Positions 1 to 8,710 of a stretch of 64,000 nucleotides of DNA are shown one piece after another; position 1 is the first letter of the stretch; every line of letters begins with the position of its first letter. Where the stretch lies: assembly GCF_010994035.1 (NCBI RefSeq), contig NZ_WIXN01000020.1, forward strand, positions 18,025-82,024, given 5' to 3'. The stretch comes from Virgibacillus aidingensis. GTDB taxonomy: Bacteria > Bacillota > Bacilli > Bacillales > Amphibacillaceae. Below the pieces are notes generated by a model. That model saw only the letters and a list, made by a program, of their open reading frames with translations, was not told the DNA's origin and did no database searches. A program made the position numbers and the translations under genes.

Positions 1-2
1 AA

Positions 3-3000
3 ATGAAATACAGTAAAGAGTTAGTCGAAGCACAAAAAGTTTGGCGGGATTATGGATATAAAGGGGAAGGCATGGTTGTCGGCATCATTGATTCCGGGAT
101 CGATCCGAGCCACCGGGACATGGTTCTTACCGATAACGAAACAGGTGCACTGACCGAGGACTACGTCAATACGGTCATTGACAAGGAAGACCTGCCGGGA
201 AGCTATTATACTGAAAAAGTACCGTATGGCTACAACTACATGGATGAAAATGATGAGATCCGTGAAATTCATGTAAATGCCAACTACCATGGCATGCATG
301 TCGGCGGAACGGTTGCTGCCAATGGAGATGAAGAAAATGGAGGAATCCTGGGTGTTGCACCGGAAGCACAGCTTTTGGCATTGAAAGTGTTCGGAAATGA
401 TCCCGATATGCAATCCACCTATGGCGATATTTACATTAAAGCCATTGATGATGCGATAAAACTAGGGGCTGATGTGCTGAACATGAGTTTAGGTTCAACA
501 GCGGGCTTTGTGGATCCTGAATCTCCGGAACAGCAAGCGGTAACCCGTGCAGTAAATAATGGCATTCTGATGTCTATTTCAGGAGGCAACTCCGCATTAT
601 TTGGCGATGGTTTCTTTTATCCATATGCCTCAAATCCTGACTATGGTGTCAGCGGATCACCCGGGGTAGCGTATGATTCTTTGCAGGTATCCTCCTTTGA
701 AAATACTTTCATGGAAGTGGATGCCGTGGCATATTCATACGGTGAGGAAACTGGAACAGCTGCATTCCTGTCTGCCGGAAACACAAACCCGCCTGAAGAC
801 GGTTCTTCATTTGAAGTTACCGAAGCAGGACTGGGGCATCCGGAAGATTTTACAGATGCTGACGGAAAATTTGTACTCATCCAGCGTGGAGAACTGGATT
901 TTGTCACAAAAGCACTTAATGCACAAAATGCAGGAGCTGCCGGAGTGATCGTCTATAACAATGAAGATGGGCTTGTAAATATGGCTACAGATCCGGAGAT
1001 TACGATACCACAGCTGTTTATGCTGAAAAGTGATGGGGACAAACTGGTTGCAGCCATCCGCGATGGGCAGGATGTGACATTCACTTTTTCCGGTGATTCC
1101 GCAATGATCGATAATCCGGATGCCGGAAAGATGAGTGCATTCACGTCCTGGGGACTTACACCGAACTTGGATTTCAAACCGGAAATCACTGCACCGGGCG
1201 GCCAAATCCTTTCCACATTAAATGATAACGAATACGGATTAATGAGCGGTACATCCATGGCTGCACCACATGTTGCAGGCGGAGCCGCCCTGGTATTGGA
1301 ACGGATTGATGAGGAATTTGGCTATGCAAACGCAGACCGTGTGAACCTGACAAAAAATATCATGATGAATACCTCGGAAAAAGTGGAATTTGACGGCGCC
1401 TTTGTTTCACCGAGACGTCAAGGTGCCGGGTTAATGCAATTGCATGCTGCATTATCCACACCGGTAGTTGTGACTGAATCCGAAACAAATGAAGCAAAAG
1501 TGTCATTAAGAGAAGTAACGGAAAATGAAGTGACTTTTTCCTTAACTGCCGAAAACTTTACGGATGAAGCAGTTACGTATGAAGTGGAAGCAAATGCACA
1601 GACAGACACGCCTGTAGATGGCGGAGGTGTTATTGTTACTGCACCGAATATGTTTGGCGCTAATGATCTTGGCGAGCTTGCCACCGTAAATGGTGAATCT
1701 GTAAGTACAATTGAAGTACCGGCAAATGATACCGTGACATTTGAAGTAACCATCGATGTAAGCAGTGTGGACGAGTCTCTCACTGAAATATTTACAAATG
1801 GATACTGGCTGGAAGGTTTCGTGACACTGACTGATCCGACAGACATGAACCCTGAGCTGACAGTGCCGTATGCCGGATTTAAAGGAGACTGGGACGCTGC
1901 ACCAATTTTTGATGAACCTATGTGGGATGCGGACACGTATTATGGCATGACAGGTGTTGTTACCCACCTTGGAGAAGGAGACTATGGATTCCTCGGGGAG
2001 GATCTCGCAACAGGAGCCATTGATCCGGAAAAAATTGCCTTCTCGCCAAATGGAGATGGCGAACAGGATGATGCTTTGCTTATGTTCTCACTCCTGAGGA
2101 ATGCCAAAGACGCCAAGTTTAACGTGCTGGATGAAGACGGGGAAATACTTCGCACGATCAGGCTGGAATCCAACCTGAGAAAAAATTACTATGACAGTGG
2201 AAGAGGCCCGCTTTATTCTTTGTCCGGTGAAAGAGCATGGGATGGAAAGATTAATGGAGAGCTTGCAAGTGAAGGTCAATATTATTTGCAGGCAGAAGCA
2301 GTCATTGACTATGAAGGTGCTGAATGGCAGTCACTGACTTTGCCGGTAAAACTGGATGTAACAGCACCGGAATTAACAGCCGAATATGATGCAGAAGAAC
2401 AAGTGGTAACAGTAGATGCAAGCGATAATGAAGAAGGAAGCGGACTTGCATACTGGGAAGTTTATGTGGACGGGGAGCCTGTCCTGGAAGAACCTTATGT
2501 ACAAGGGGAAACCGAACATCAATTTACATCTGAATTGGAAGACGGTGCAACCATCACGGTCATTGCCGCTGACTATGCCGGAAACAGTGCGGAAGAAGAA
2601 ATGGAAGCAGAAGGACCTGCTGACACCACGCCACCGGATCTTCGTCTCACAACACCTGAATTCCTGGGAGTTGAAACAGACAGGGATGTTGAATTTTCCG
2701 GCTATGTTACAGATGATACCGGTATAAATACAGTAACTGTGGATGGACAAGAAGCAGATCTTGTTTATAACGAAGAAGAAGATCGCTATGAATTTTCCCT
2801 CACGGTAGCACATGAAGAAGATGGTTTTTATACCCGGCAGGTTAAGGCAGTGGATCACGCAGGCAATGAGTCATCTTTTGCCCGCAGATACTTTGTGGAT
2901 ACCACACCGGCAGCATTGGAAATAACAGCGCCGGAGAAAACAGAAGAGGCGGCTGTTGCCGTTTCAGCAGCGATCCAGGATAATTTTGACGAAATTAATC

Positions 3001-3446
3001 TGTTTGTAGATGACAACCATGTTTTCAACCATGACCTCTCCATGCCATATGGTGAGAACGGATTTGATGAAACAGTCGAGGATATTTCATTAAACCTGGA
3101 GCTCGGCACAAATGAATTCGAATTTAAAGTGGTTGATCTTGCCGGGTTTGAGACAGTGGAGAATGTAACGATTGAGCGGGAAACAAGCGTTGCCAATATG
3201 CAAAGCATAATCGAGGCATTTACCGCCTCGGGAGAAATTGCAAATGAAGCAACCGCACGCGCTTTAAGTTTGCATCTGACAGCAGTCGGCCATTACGCAG
3301 ACAATGATCAGCTCGATAAAGCAGTACAGCACATGCCTGGCCTGCACCAACTGCTCAATGTATTCGAAAGAAATAATATGATAACAGAAAAAGCAGCAAA
3401 CACCTTGAAAAAACACGCAGAATACCTAATTGCAAAGTGGGACTGA
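3..3446 (+). CDS. Secreted subtilisin-like serine protease (S8), 5' end outside the window
   Basis: Extracellular or wall-associated endoprotease of the Vpr/lactocepin type, 1147 codons visible. The catalytic triad is readable: Asp30 in VVGIIDSGID, His96 in YHGMHVGGT and Ser418 in SGTSMAAPHVAGG. A protease-associated (PA) insert lies at about residues 245-360 between His and Ser. Fn3-like beta domains follow from about 480 to 1050, and the last ~85 residues look like a FIMAH domain, a C-terminal module of secreted Firmicutes proteins. No signal peptide or propeptide precedes Asp30, so the ATG at position 3 is probably internal and the true start lies upstream of the window. The stop codon sits at the edge of a palindromic repeat. 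Confidence 0.9.
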   Translation: MKYSKELVEAQKVWRDYGYKGEGMVVGIIDSGIDPSHRDMVLTDNETGALTEDYVNTVIDKEDLPGSYYTEKVPYGYNYMDENDEIREIHVNANYHGMHVGGTVAANGDEENGGILGVAPEAQLLALKVFGNDPDMQSTYGDIYIKAIDDAIKLGADVLNMSLGSTAGFVDPESPEQQAVTRAVNNGILMSISGGNSALFGDGFFYPYASNPDYGVSGSPGVAYDSLQVSSFENTFMEVDAVAYSYGEETGTAAFLSAGNTNPPEDGSSFEVTEAGLGHPEDFTDADGKFVLIQRGELDFVTKALNAQNAGAAGVIVYNNEDGLVNMATDPEITIPQLFMLKSDGDKLVAAIRDGQDVTFTFSGDSAMIDNPDAGKMSAFTSWGLTPNLDFKPEITAPGGQILSTLNDNEYGLMSGTSMAAPHVAGGAALVLERIDEEFGYANADRVNLTKNIMMNTSEKVEFDGAFVSPRRQGAGLMQLHAALSTPVVVTESETNEAKVSLREVTENEVTFSLTAENFTDEAVTYEVEANAQTDTPVDGGGVIVTAPNMFGANDLGELATVNGESVSTIEVPANDTVTFEVTIDVSSVDESLTEIFTNGYWLEGFVTLTDPTDMNPELTVPYAGFKGDWDAAPIFDEPMWDADTYYGMTGVVTHLGEGDYGFLGEDLATGAIDPEKIAFSPNGDGEQDDALLMFSLLRNAKDAKFNVLDEDGEILRTIRLESNLRKNYYDSGRGPLYSLSGERAWDGKINGELASEGQYYLQAEAVIDYEGAEWQSLTLPVKLDVTAPELTAEYDAEEQVVTVDASDNEEGSGLAYWEVYVDGEPVLEEPYVQGETEHQFTSELEDGATITVIAADYAGNSAEEEMEAEGPADTTPPDLRLTTPEFLGVETDRDVEFSGYVTDDTGINTVTVDGQEADLVYNEEEDRYEFSLTVAHEEDGFYTRQVKAVDHAGNESSFARRYFVDTTPAALEITAPEKTEEAAVAVSAAIQDNFDEINLFVDDNHVFNHDLSMPYGENGFDETVEDISLNLELGTNEFEFKVVDLAGFETVENVTIERETSVANMQSIIEAFTASGEIANEATARALSLHLTAVGHYADNDQLDKAVQHMPGLHQLLNVFERNNMITEKAANTLKKHAEYLIAKWD

Positions 3447-3499
3447 GGGACAGGCACGTTGTCCCACTTGTGGGGACACAGGGACAGGTTTGCTGTCCC
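3447..3499. repeat. REP-like palindrome pair, GGGACA...TGTCCC
   Basis: Two hairpins with the same stem: GGGACA/TGTCCC at 3447-3465 and at 3481-3499, separated by a GGGGACACA spacer. The same palindrome recurs at 4986-5004 and 55207-55265, with a decayed copy at 4671-4745. The first arm begins just after the protease stop codon. REP-like elements of this kind are common in Bacillaceae. No mobilising transposase is seen next to them. Confidence 0.75.
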
Positions 3500-3537
3500 A
3501 ATTACTTCAGTAATGAAGACATTTTAGTATTGTAAAA

Positions 3538-3638
3538 AAGAAGGCACGATAGGCAGTATTTGAAATGCTCCCCTTAAGGTAGACAGATTAAAAAATAAAA
3601 ATCTGTTTTGTCTTAAGGGGAACTTTTTATGCCTTCTT
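3538..3638. repeat. Nested inverted repeat resembling fused insertion-sequence ends
   Basis: The core hairpin has arms CCCCTTAAG (3570-3578) and CTTAAGGGG (3612-3620), extended inward by AGACAGATT (3581-3589) against AATCTG (from 3600). An outer pair AAGAAGGCA (3538-3546) and TGCCTTCTT (3630-3638) encloses it. The CCCCTTAAGG-tAGACAG end resembles inverted repeats of IS3-type elements. With only about 100 bp between the outer arms, it may be a MITE-like or deleted IS remnant. It could also act as a terminator. Confidence 0.45.
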
Positions 3639-3657
3639 CTTGTTTATTGCGTTTCTA

Positions 3658-3685
3658 TTGACAAGAGATTTTTAAATGTTAAAAT
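3658..3685 (+). promoter_or_regulatory. Sigma-A-type promoter for the Rpn-family gene
   Basis: TTGACA at 3658-3663, a 16-nt spacer, and TAAAAT at 3680-3685, 25 nt upstream of the start codon at 3711. The -35 matches consensus perfectly and the -10 matches five of six positions. Confidence 0.65.
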
Positions 3686-3710
3686 TAATTTAAAATTCTG
3701 GAAGGGATGG

Positions 3711-4670
3711 ATGGAGGTATTGATAACTACAAAAAAAGCAACAATAATTTTTGAGAAAAAGTCACTTTATACTGACCATGACAGGCTATTCAAAGAACTG
3801 ATTCAAACGTTTTTCAAGGAATTTATCGGTGCATTTTTTCCATTGGTTTACAGAGAAATAAATTTCTCCACTGTAAAATTTCTGGATCAGGAAGTATTTA
3901 CAGATATCATAATCGGCGAAAAGCGCCGTATAGACATCCTTGCTGAAGTAAAGCTAAAAGCTAAACATCAGATTATCCACATCCATATTGAACCCCAGGC
4001 CTCATATGAAAAGGACTTCCATGAAAGAATGTTCATTTACTACAGCCGCCTTTATGAAAAACACCGCAAGCCCATATTGCCAATTGCAGTTTTCAGTTAT
4101 AATGATAAGAGACAGGTACCAGAACAATTTGATATTCATGTAACAGGACTCCACCCAATTAGATTTCGCTATTTACAGCTTCATTTAATTAAGAAAAATT
4201 GGCGGGAGTTCATTAAAAATGATAACCCTGCTGCTGCCGCACTATTAAGTAAAATGGGATATACAGAAGAAGAGCGGGTGCAAGTGAAATTGGAGTTTTT
4301 ACGAATGATAAGCCGAATGGAACTGGATCCGGCCAGGATGTCTTTATTATACGGATTCTTTGAAACTTATCTTGAATTAGATGATGAGGAGGAGAAAGAA
4401 ATGCAGGAAAAAATTAAACAGCTGCCGGAAGATGAAGCAAAGGTTTTGCATCGGCTGCCCAATTCATATTTTGAAAAGGGTATGAAGGAAGGAATAGAAA
4501 AGGGAATAGAAAAAGGAATAGAAAAAGGAATAGAAAGAGGAATAGAAAAAGGTAAGCAGGCAGCGGCAAAAAATCTATTATTAAAAAATATGTCAAAAGA
4601 AGAGGTTGCAGAGGTTACGGAGTTAAGTATAGAAGAGGTAGAAGAAATTGCCGGGAACTTAAAAGGTTAA
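3711..4670 (+). CDS. Rpn/PD-(D/E)XK family nuclease (transposase-like)
   Basis: 319 aa. The N-terminal part (YTDHDRLFKELIQTFFKEF, then RRIDILAEVKLK and IHIEPQ) matches the PD-(D/E)XK fold of the Rpn 'recombination-promoting nuclease / putative transposase' family. Candidate active-site residues are Asp in RIDILAEVK, Glu and Lys of AEVK, and Glu in HIEPQ. The C-terminus is a charged helical tail with five EKGIEKGI-type repeats, typical of the family, ending in a small helical segment (EEVAEVTELSIEEVEEIA). ATG at 3711 was chosen because GGAAGGGATGG lies just upstream. The tail is partly duplicated downstream. The family acts on DNA; the role of this copy is unknown. Confidence 0.8.
   Translation: MEVLITTKKATIIFEKKSLYTDHDRLFKELIQTFFKEFIGAFFPLVYREINFSTVKFLDQEVFTDIIIGEKRRIDILAEVKLKAKHQIIHIHIEPQASYEKDFHERMFIYYSRLYEKHRKPILPIAVFSYNDKRQVPEQFDIHVTGLHPIRFRYLQLHLIKKNWREFIKNDNPAAAALLSKMGYTEEERVQVKLEFLRMISRMELDPARMSLLYGFFETYLELDDEEEKEMQEKIKQLPEDEAKVLHRLPNSYFEKGMKEGIEKGIEKGIEKGIERGIEKGKQAAAKNLLLKNMSKEEVAEVTELSIEEVEEIAGNLKG
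4491..4550 (+). repeat. In-frame 12-nt tandem repeat (5 copies) in the Rpn tail
   Basis: Five copies of GGAATAGAAAAA with single-base variants encode the G-I-E-K repeats. The duplicate at 4760-4996 has only one copy, so copy number has changed since the duplication. This suggests slippage-prone length variation. Confidence 0.9.
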
Positions 4671-4745
4671 TGGACATGAAGGACAGATACCTGGGGCTGT
4701 GCTAAATGCTCGCCCCGTCGTAAAGAATTGTCCCAGTGTCCCTCA
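4671..4745. repeat. Decayed REP-like palindromic segment between the Rpn gene and its 3' duplicate
   Basis: Contains GGACATGAAGGACAG, a GGGGCtgtgc...GCCCC hairpin and TTGTCCCAGTGTCCC. These pieces are recognisable as the GGGACA/TGTCCC family of 3447-3499 but disrupted. The downstream duplicate of the Rpn 3' end starts directly at its right edge, so the repeat probably marks the recombination joint. Confidence 0.55.
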
Positions 4746-4759
4746 AGGAGGAGAAAGAA

Positions 4760-4996
4760 ATGCAGGAAAAAATTAAACAGCTGCCGGAAGATGAAGCAAA
4801 GGTCTTGTACCGGCTGCCCAATTCATATTTTGAAAAGGGTATGAAGGAAGGAATAGAAAAAGGTAAGCAGGCAGCGGCAAAAAATCTATTATTAAAAAAT
4901 ATGTCAAAAGAAGAGGTTGCAGAAGTTACGGAGTTAAGTATAGAAGAAGTAGAAGAAATTGCCGGGAACTTAAAAGGTGAAATGGGGGACAGCTGA
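4760..4996 (+). pseudogene. Duplicated 3' fragment of the Rpn-family gene
   Basis: The sequence from 4748 onward repeats that of 4388-4670 almost base for base. It starts in the GGAGGAGAAAGAAATG segment and continues to GGGAACTTAAAAGGT. It lacks the entire nuclease domain and four of the five GIEKG repeats. An ATG at 4760 has AGGAGG 8 nt upstream, so a 78-aa helical peptide could be made, but the ribosome-site-like sequence is copied from inside the parent gene. The reading frame runs through into the next palindrome and ends at 4996. Most simply, this is a non-functional partial duplicate. Confidence 0.8.
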
Positions 4997-5004
4997 CCTG
5001 TCCC
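4986..5004. repeat. REP-like palindrome, third site
   Basis: GGGACAG-ctgac-CTGTCCC hairpin, followed by a further TGTGTCCC half-site. It overlaps the end of the duplicated Rpn fragment and lies just beyond the 3' end of the convergent dipeptidase gene, where it may also help terminate transcription. Confidence 0.7.
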
Positions 5005-5014
5005 TGTGTCCCAT

Positions 5015-6049
5015 TTATCCAAGCACACGTTCATATACTTTCATAAAGTTTCTGCCGTAGATTTTTATGATATCTTCTTTGGCAAACCCTCTTTCCAACA
5101 GGGCAAAGGTCAATCTCCCCAAGGAACCATGCTTGTCGACGATATCAAATGCTTCCCGGACGACCCCGTCAGGTTTATATTTCGTAAACAAGTCGCATAA
5201 ATCAAGTCCAAGTCCGATATGTTCCACACCAACTATACCCGCCATGTGCCCAATATGATCGGCAAGGGTGTTCACATCCGGTTTGTCCGATTCAACGGAA
5301 GCAATTATACTGACCGCATTGATTCCCGCCACACCGCCAGAGTCTGCAAGTGCCTGCAACTGGGCGTCGGTTAAGTTTCTCGGTGTATTGGATACCGCTC
5401 TTGCATTCGAGTGGGAGGCAATGACCGGCTGATTGGAATGGGCCATTATATCTTCAAACCCTTCATCATTAATATGGGTCACATCCATGATCATGCCGAG
5501 TTTTTCCGCTTCCCTGAGCACCTCCAGCCCAAAATCCGACAAGCCGCCCGTCATTTGCCGATCGGAAAATTTAAATGTACAGCCATCGCCTGCCGCATTT
5601 CTTCTGCTCCACGTTAACCCGACAAACCGAACGCCCAGTTCATAAAATACCCTTAATAAAGAAATATCTGTACCAAGCGGCTCCACTCCTTCAAAAGAAA
5701 GCATGATGCCAACTTTTCCACTTGCCTTTGCCTGCAAAATATCCGTAGTATCTTTACAGAGCATCAGTTTATCAGCTGACTCCTCAAGCTCCGTGTACAG
5801 ACAGCTTACCTGATGGAGAGCTTTTCGCAATGCATTCTCCGGAAGGTCGGCATCTTCCAGGTAAATGGAAGAAACAATCACATTCCAGCCGCCTTTTATA
5901 AATTCAGGAAGATGATCTGTTTCAATCACCTTTGTCCTGCCTAATGCACGCTGTGCAGCTACATCAAACAGAAGGTCAAAATGCGCATCAATGGTAATGG
6001 CCTGTTCGTGAATCTCGTCTATTGTTTCCTGTAATGTATTTTTTCCCAC
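5015..6049 (-). CDS. Membrane dipeptidase-type metallopeptidase (M19)
   Basis: 344 aa, matching the usual length of the M19 (renal dipeptidase) family, zinc enzymes that hydrolyse dipeptides, sometimes with a D-residue at the C-terminal position. Ligand motifs are in place: IDAHFDLL (H-x-D), MLSFEGVE (bridging Glu), DVTHIND, IASHSNARAVSNTPRNLTD, and the late GLDLCD Asp. There is no signal peptide, so it is probably cytosolic. The start is GTG at 6047-6049 with AGGGGGA about 8 nt upstream. A role in recycling wall or D-amino-acid peptides would fit the neighbourhood, but that is inference. Confidence 0.88.
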   Translation of the reverse strand: MGKNTLQETIDEIHEQAITIDAHFDLLFDVAAQRALGRTKVIETDHLPEFIKGGWNVIVSSIYLEDADLPENALRKALHQVSCLYTELEESADKLMLCKDTTDILQAKASGKVGIMLSFEGVEPLGTDISLLRVFYELGVRFVGLTWSRRNAAGDGCTFKFSDRQMTGGLSDFGLEVLREAEKLGMIMDVTHINDEGFEDIMAHSNQPVIASHSNARAVSNTPRNLTDAQLQALADSGGVAGINAVSIIASVESDKPDVNTLADHIGHMAGIVGVEHIGLGLDLCDLFTKYKPDGVVREAFDIVDKHGSLGRLTFALLERGFAKEDIIKIYGRNFMKVYERVLG

Positions 6050-6151
6050 GTTATATGTCCCCCTATTATATTAATGAAGACAAACCCCAAAAGGCTGCCT
6101 CTATTATACTCTATATTTAACAATTTTCAAAAAACATCACGGAAATGAAAA

Positions 6152-6189
6152 GCAAAACTCCCAAGTGCGATCCAGTCAGGGAGTTTTGC
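6152..6189 (-). terminator. Terminator after the sugar-nucleotide dehydrogenase gene
   Basis: Perfect 11-bp stem GCAAAACTCCC (6152-6162) / GGGAGTTTTGC (6179-6189). On the minus strand it is followed by CTTTTCATTT. It lies between the minus-strand gene ending at 6225 and the start of the dipeptidase gene. Confidence 0.8.
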
Positions 6190-6224
6190 CTTCCTATTAG
6201 ATTTCGTTAAGGCAGAACAAGCCT

Positions 6225-7541
6225 TTATAAACTCCAATAATGAAATCCTCTTCTCTCACATTCTTTTCTGTCATAAATGCTTTTAATATCAACAAGCACT
6301 TTTCTGTCGTTTTTAAATAACGTCTCAAGCCTGTCCAAATCAAATTCTTCTTTTAATTCATTATGCGGCACTGCCATCACGATCGAATCCAAATCCTGCA
6401 GTTCATCTTTGGAGGCCAGCTCGATGCCGAACTCACGATACACATTTTCCACTTCGGCAACCGGATCATACACGATTACATTCACACCGTATTCCTTCAG
6501 CTCATCAATAATATCAATCACGCGTGTGTTTCTCACATCCCCGACATTTTCCTTAAATGTCAGGCCGAAAATGGCAACCTTCGCGCCATCGATTTCCTGC
6601 TTGGCCTTGATCATTTTTTTAATAATGTTGCTTGCCACATATTTACCCATGTCATCATTAATTTTTCTGCCGGACAAAATAATTTGCGAATGATAACCAA
6701 GCTGCTCTGCTTTATATGTGAAATAATACGGGTCCACTCCAATACAATGGCCGCCGACGAGGCCAGGGGTGAACTTCAGGAAATTCCACTTTGTACCGGC
6801 AGCTTCCAGCACAGCTTTCGTATTAATATCCATTTTATTAAACACCATGGAAAGCTCATTCATGAAGGCGATATTAATATCACGCTGGGAGTTTTCAATT
6901 ACCTTGGCAGCTTCAGCCACTTTAATGGACTCGGCTTCATGCACGCCGGCTTCAATGATGGAGCCGTAAACATCGGAAATTTCCCGGAGCGCTTCTTCAT
7001 CCGATCCGGAAACAATTTTAATGATTTTGGTAAGCGTATTGACTTTATCCCCCGGGTTAATGCGCTCAGGCGAATACCCGGCTTTAAAATCCTCGCCAAA
7101 CGTCATCCCTGATTCTTTTTCCAGCACCGGAATACAGATTTCTTCTGTTGTTCCCGGATAAACCGTGGATTCATAGACCACAATGGAACCTTTTGTCAAA
7201 TTCCGTCCAACCGTTTCACTGGCACCAATGACCGGCTCCAAATTCGGTGTTTTATCCATATTAATCGGAGTGGGTACTGACACAATATGAAATTTGCATG
7301 CTTTCAAATCTGCTTCATCACTGGTAAAGGTCATGGTCGTATTCCTGACAGCCTCATCCCCTGCCTCATCCGTCACATCCACTCCACTTAAGTATTTATC
7401 CAGTTTTTCCTTATTTATATCATAGCCGACAACATCATATTTTTTAGCGAGTTCAATAGCCAGCGGCAAGCCTACATAGCCCAGGCCGATTACTGAGATT
7501 TTTTCTTTTCTATTCTTAATATCTTCAAACAAACTCATCAT
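6225..7541 (-). CDS. Nucleotide-sugar dehydrogenase, UDP-HexNAc 6-dehydrogenase type (TviB/WbpO-like)
   Basis: 438 aa. It oxidises C6 of a UDP-sugar to the uronic acid with NAD+ in two steps. An N-terminal Rossmann motif (VIGLGYVGLPLA) is followed by VYESTVYPGTTEE, the central helix, the catalytic-cysteine motif GLVGGHCIGVDPYY (Cys in GGHC), and the C-terminal UDP-binding segment with FKENVGDVRNTR. The GGHCIGVDPYYFTYKAEQ and YHSQIILSGRKIND forms are characteristic of the UDP-GlcNAc/GalNAc dehydrogenases (TviB, WbpO, CapL) rather than of TuaD-type UDP-glucose dehydrogenases. The likely product is a UDP-N-acetylhexosaminuronate. Start is one of two adjacent ATGs with AAAGGGA upstream. It is divergent from gtaB. 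Confidence 0.88.
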   Translation of the reverse strand: MMSLFEDIKNRKEKISVIGLGYVGLPLAIELAKKYDVVGYDINKEKLDKYLSGVDVTDEAGDEAVRNTTMTFTSDEADLKACKFHIVSVPTPINMDKTPNLEPVIGASETVGRNLTKGSIVVYESTVYPGTTEEICIPVLEKESGMTFGEDFKAGYSPERINPGDKVNTLTKIIKIVSGSDEEALREISDVYGSIIEAGVHEAESIKVAEAAKVIENSQRDINIAFMNELSMVFNKMDINTKAVLEAAGTKWNFLKFTPGLVGGHCIGVDPYYFTYKAEQLGYHSQIILSGRKINDDMGKYVASNIIKKMIKAKQEIDGAKVAIFGLTFKENVGDVRNTRVIDIIDELKEYGVNVIVYDPVAEVENVYREFGIELASKDELQDLDSIVMAVPHNELKEEFDLDRLETLFKNDRKVLVDIKSIYDRKECERRGFHYWSL

Positions 7542-7578
7542 ATTTTCATTCCCTTTTTAAACTTTTATCTAAAATTCA

Positions 7579-7607
7579 CTATACAATTATATCACGTGAT
7601 TGTATAG
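7579..7607. promoter_or_regulatory. 29-nt palindrome overlapping the -10 of the dehydrogenase promoter
   Basis: Perfect 9-nt arms CTATACAAT (7579-7587) and ATTGTATAG (7599-7607). An inner ATCACGTGAT palindrome lies at 7591-7600. On the minus strand an extended -10, TGATATAAT, has its TATAAT at 7586-7591, inside the palindrome and 45 nt before the dehydrogenase start. The site sits in the divergent intergenic region with gtaB, so a repressor here could control the sugar-nucleotide supply. The regulator is unknown. Confidence 0.55.
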
Positions 7608-7733
7608 CATTTTCTCTCATAACGTCGCCTGATTACGACATAATATGCAAATATGATAAACTAAGATGTAGCCGGACAAACACTGATTATGGTTAAAATT
7701 TTACTATGCTTCAGTTTAAAGGAGACGGACGTT

Positions 7734-8621
7734 ATGCAGGTAAAAAAAGCAATTATCCCAGCTGCTGGACTGGGCACACGGCTATTGCCGGCCACAAAAG
7801 CCACCCCGAAGGAAATGCTGCCGATTGTGGACAAGCCGACCATTCAATATATTGTGGAAGAGGCAGTCGACTCGGGAATTGAAGATATTATCATTATTTC
7901 GGGCAGGGGAAAGCGGGCAATCGAGGATCATTTTGATACCACCTATGAATTGGAAGCAAAACTTGAAAAAACAGGAAAGACAGACGTGCTGGAACAGGTT
8001 CGCTCGATTTCCAATTTGGCAAATATCCACTATATCAGGCAAAAAGAGCCAAAAGGACTCGGCCATGCGATTGGCTGTGCAAGCAGCTTTGTCGGCAATG
8101 AACCCTTTGCTGTGCTGCTAGGGGATGATATTGTCGAATCGGAAGTCCCATGTTTAAAACAATTGCTTCAGGTATATGAGAAACACCAGTGCTCTGTCAT
8201 TGGCGTACACGACGTGCCATGGGAAGATGTGTCCAAATACGGCATTATTAAAGCTGCCAATGGAAAAGATTTTGGCAGTTCCATCAAAGAAATTGAGACG
8301 ATGGTGGAAAAACCTAAACAGGAAGAAGCGCCATCCAATTTGGCAGTCATGGGAAGATACGTGCTTACCCCTGCCATTTTTGATATTCTGAAAAATCTTC
8401 CGCCTGGAAAGGATAATGAGATTCAACTGACAGATGCCATTAAAATATTGCATGAATCAGAACAGGTGCTGGCATATAACTTTGATGGTGAACGCTATGA
8501 TGTAGGAAACCAGCTGGGCCTCGTAGAAGCAACCATTGATTTTGCTTTAAAACGTGCAGATTTGCATGAAGATGTGAAGGCGTATATGCAGAAGAAACTG
8601 GCGTCTTTAGATAACGATTAA
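7734..8621 (+). CDS. gtaB: UTP--glucose-1-phosphate uridylyltransferase
   Basis: 295 aa, the standard length for GalU/GtaB. It makes UDP-glucose from glucose-1-phosphate and UTP in the cytoplasm, the entry point to glucosylated wall polymers, glycolipids and UDP-glucuronate. The nucleotidyltransferase signature [19 protein letters not shown] is at residues 12-30, followed by [15 protein letters not shown] and the metal-binding LLGDDI. The start at 7734 has AAAGGAG about 9 nt upstream. An upstream in-frame ATG at 7689 has no ribosome site and would add 15 unrelated residues. It is divergent from the dehydrogenase gene and followed by a terminator. Confidence 0.95.
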   Translation: MQVKKAIIPAAGLGTRLLPATKATPKEMLPIVDKPTIQYIVEEAVDSGIEDIIIISGRGKRAIEDHFDTTYELEAKLEKTGKTDVLEQVRSISNLANIHYIRQKEPKGLGHAIGCASSFVGNEPFAVLLGDDIVESEVPCLKQLLQVYEKHQCSVIGVHDVPWEDVSKYGIIKAANGKDFGSSIKEIETMVEKPKQEEAPSNLAVMGRYVLTPAIFDILKNLPPGKDNEIQLTDAIKILHESEQVLAYNFDGERYDVGNQLGLVEATIDFALKRADLHEDVKAYMQKKLASLDND

Positions 8622-8623
8622 AT

Positions 8624-8658
8624 AGGAGGGGTCGGCATATTTGCCGCCCCTTGTTTTT
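8624..8658 (+). terminator. Rho-independent terminator of gtaB
   Basis: Stem GGGG-t-CGGCA (8628-8637) / TGCCG-CCCC (8642-8650) with one bulged base, followed by TTGTTTTT. It begins just after the gtaB stop codon. Confidence 0.85.
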
Positions 8659-8710
8659 GCAGGCGGTACGAAAGCCGCGTAGGAGAGCTGAAATCGCGCA
8701 AGCCCCGGGG

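Noticed and set aside
4702..5034. Minus-strand frame antisense to the duplicated Rpn tail
   Set aside because: It mirrors the repetitive GIEKG coding sequence and runs through palindromes. No ribosome site or fold supports it.
6225..7541. tuaD-type UDP-glucose 6-dehydrogenase
   Set aside because: The GGHCIGVDPYY and QIILSGRKIND segments are of the UDP-HexNAc dehydrogenase class. UDP-glucose remains possible but is the less likely substrate.
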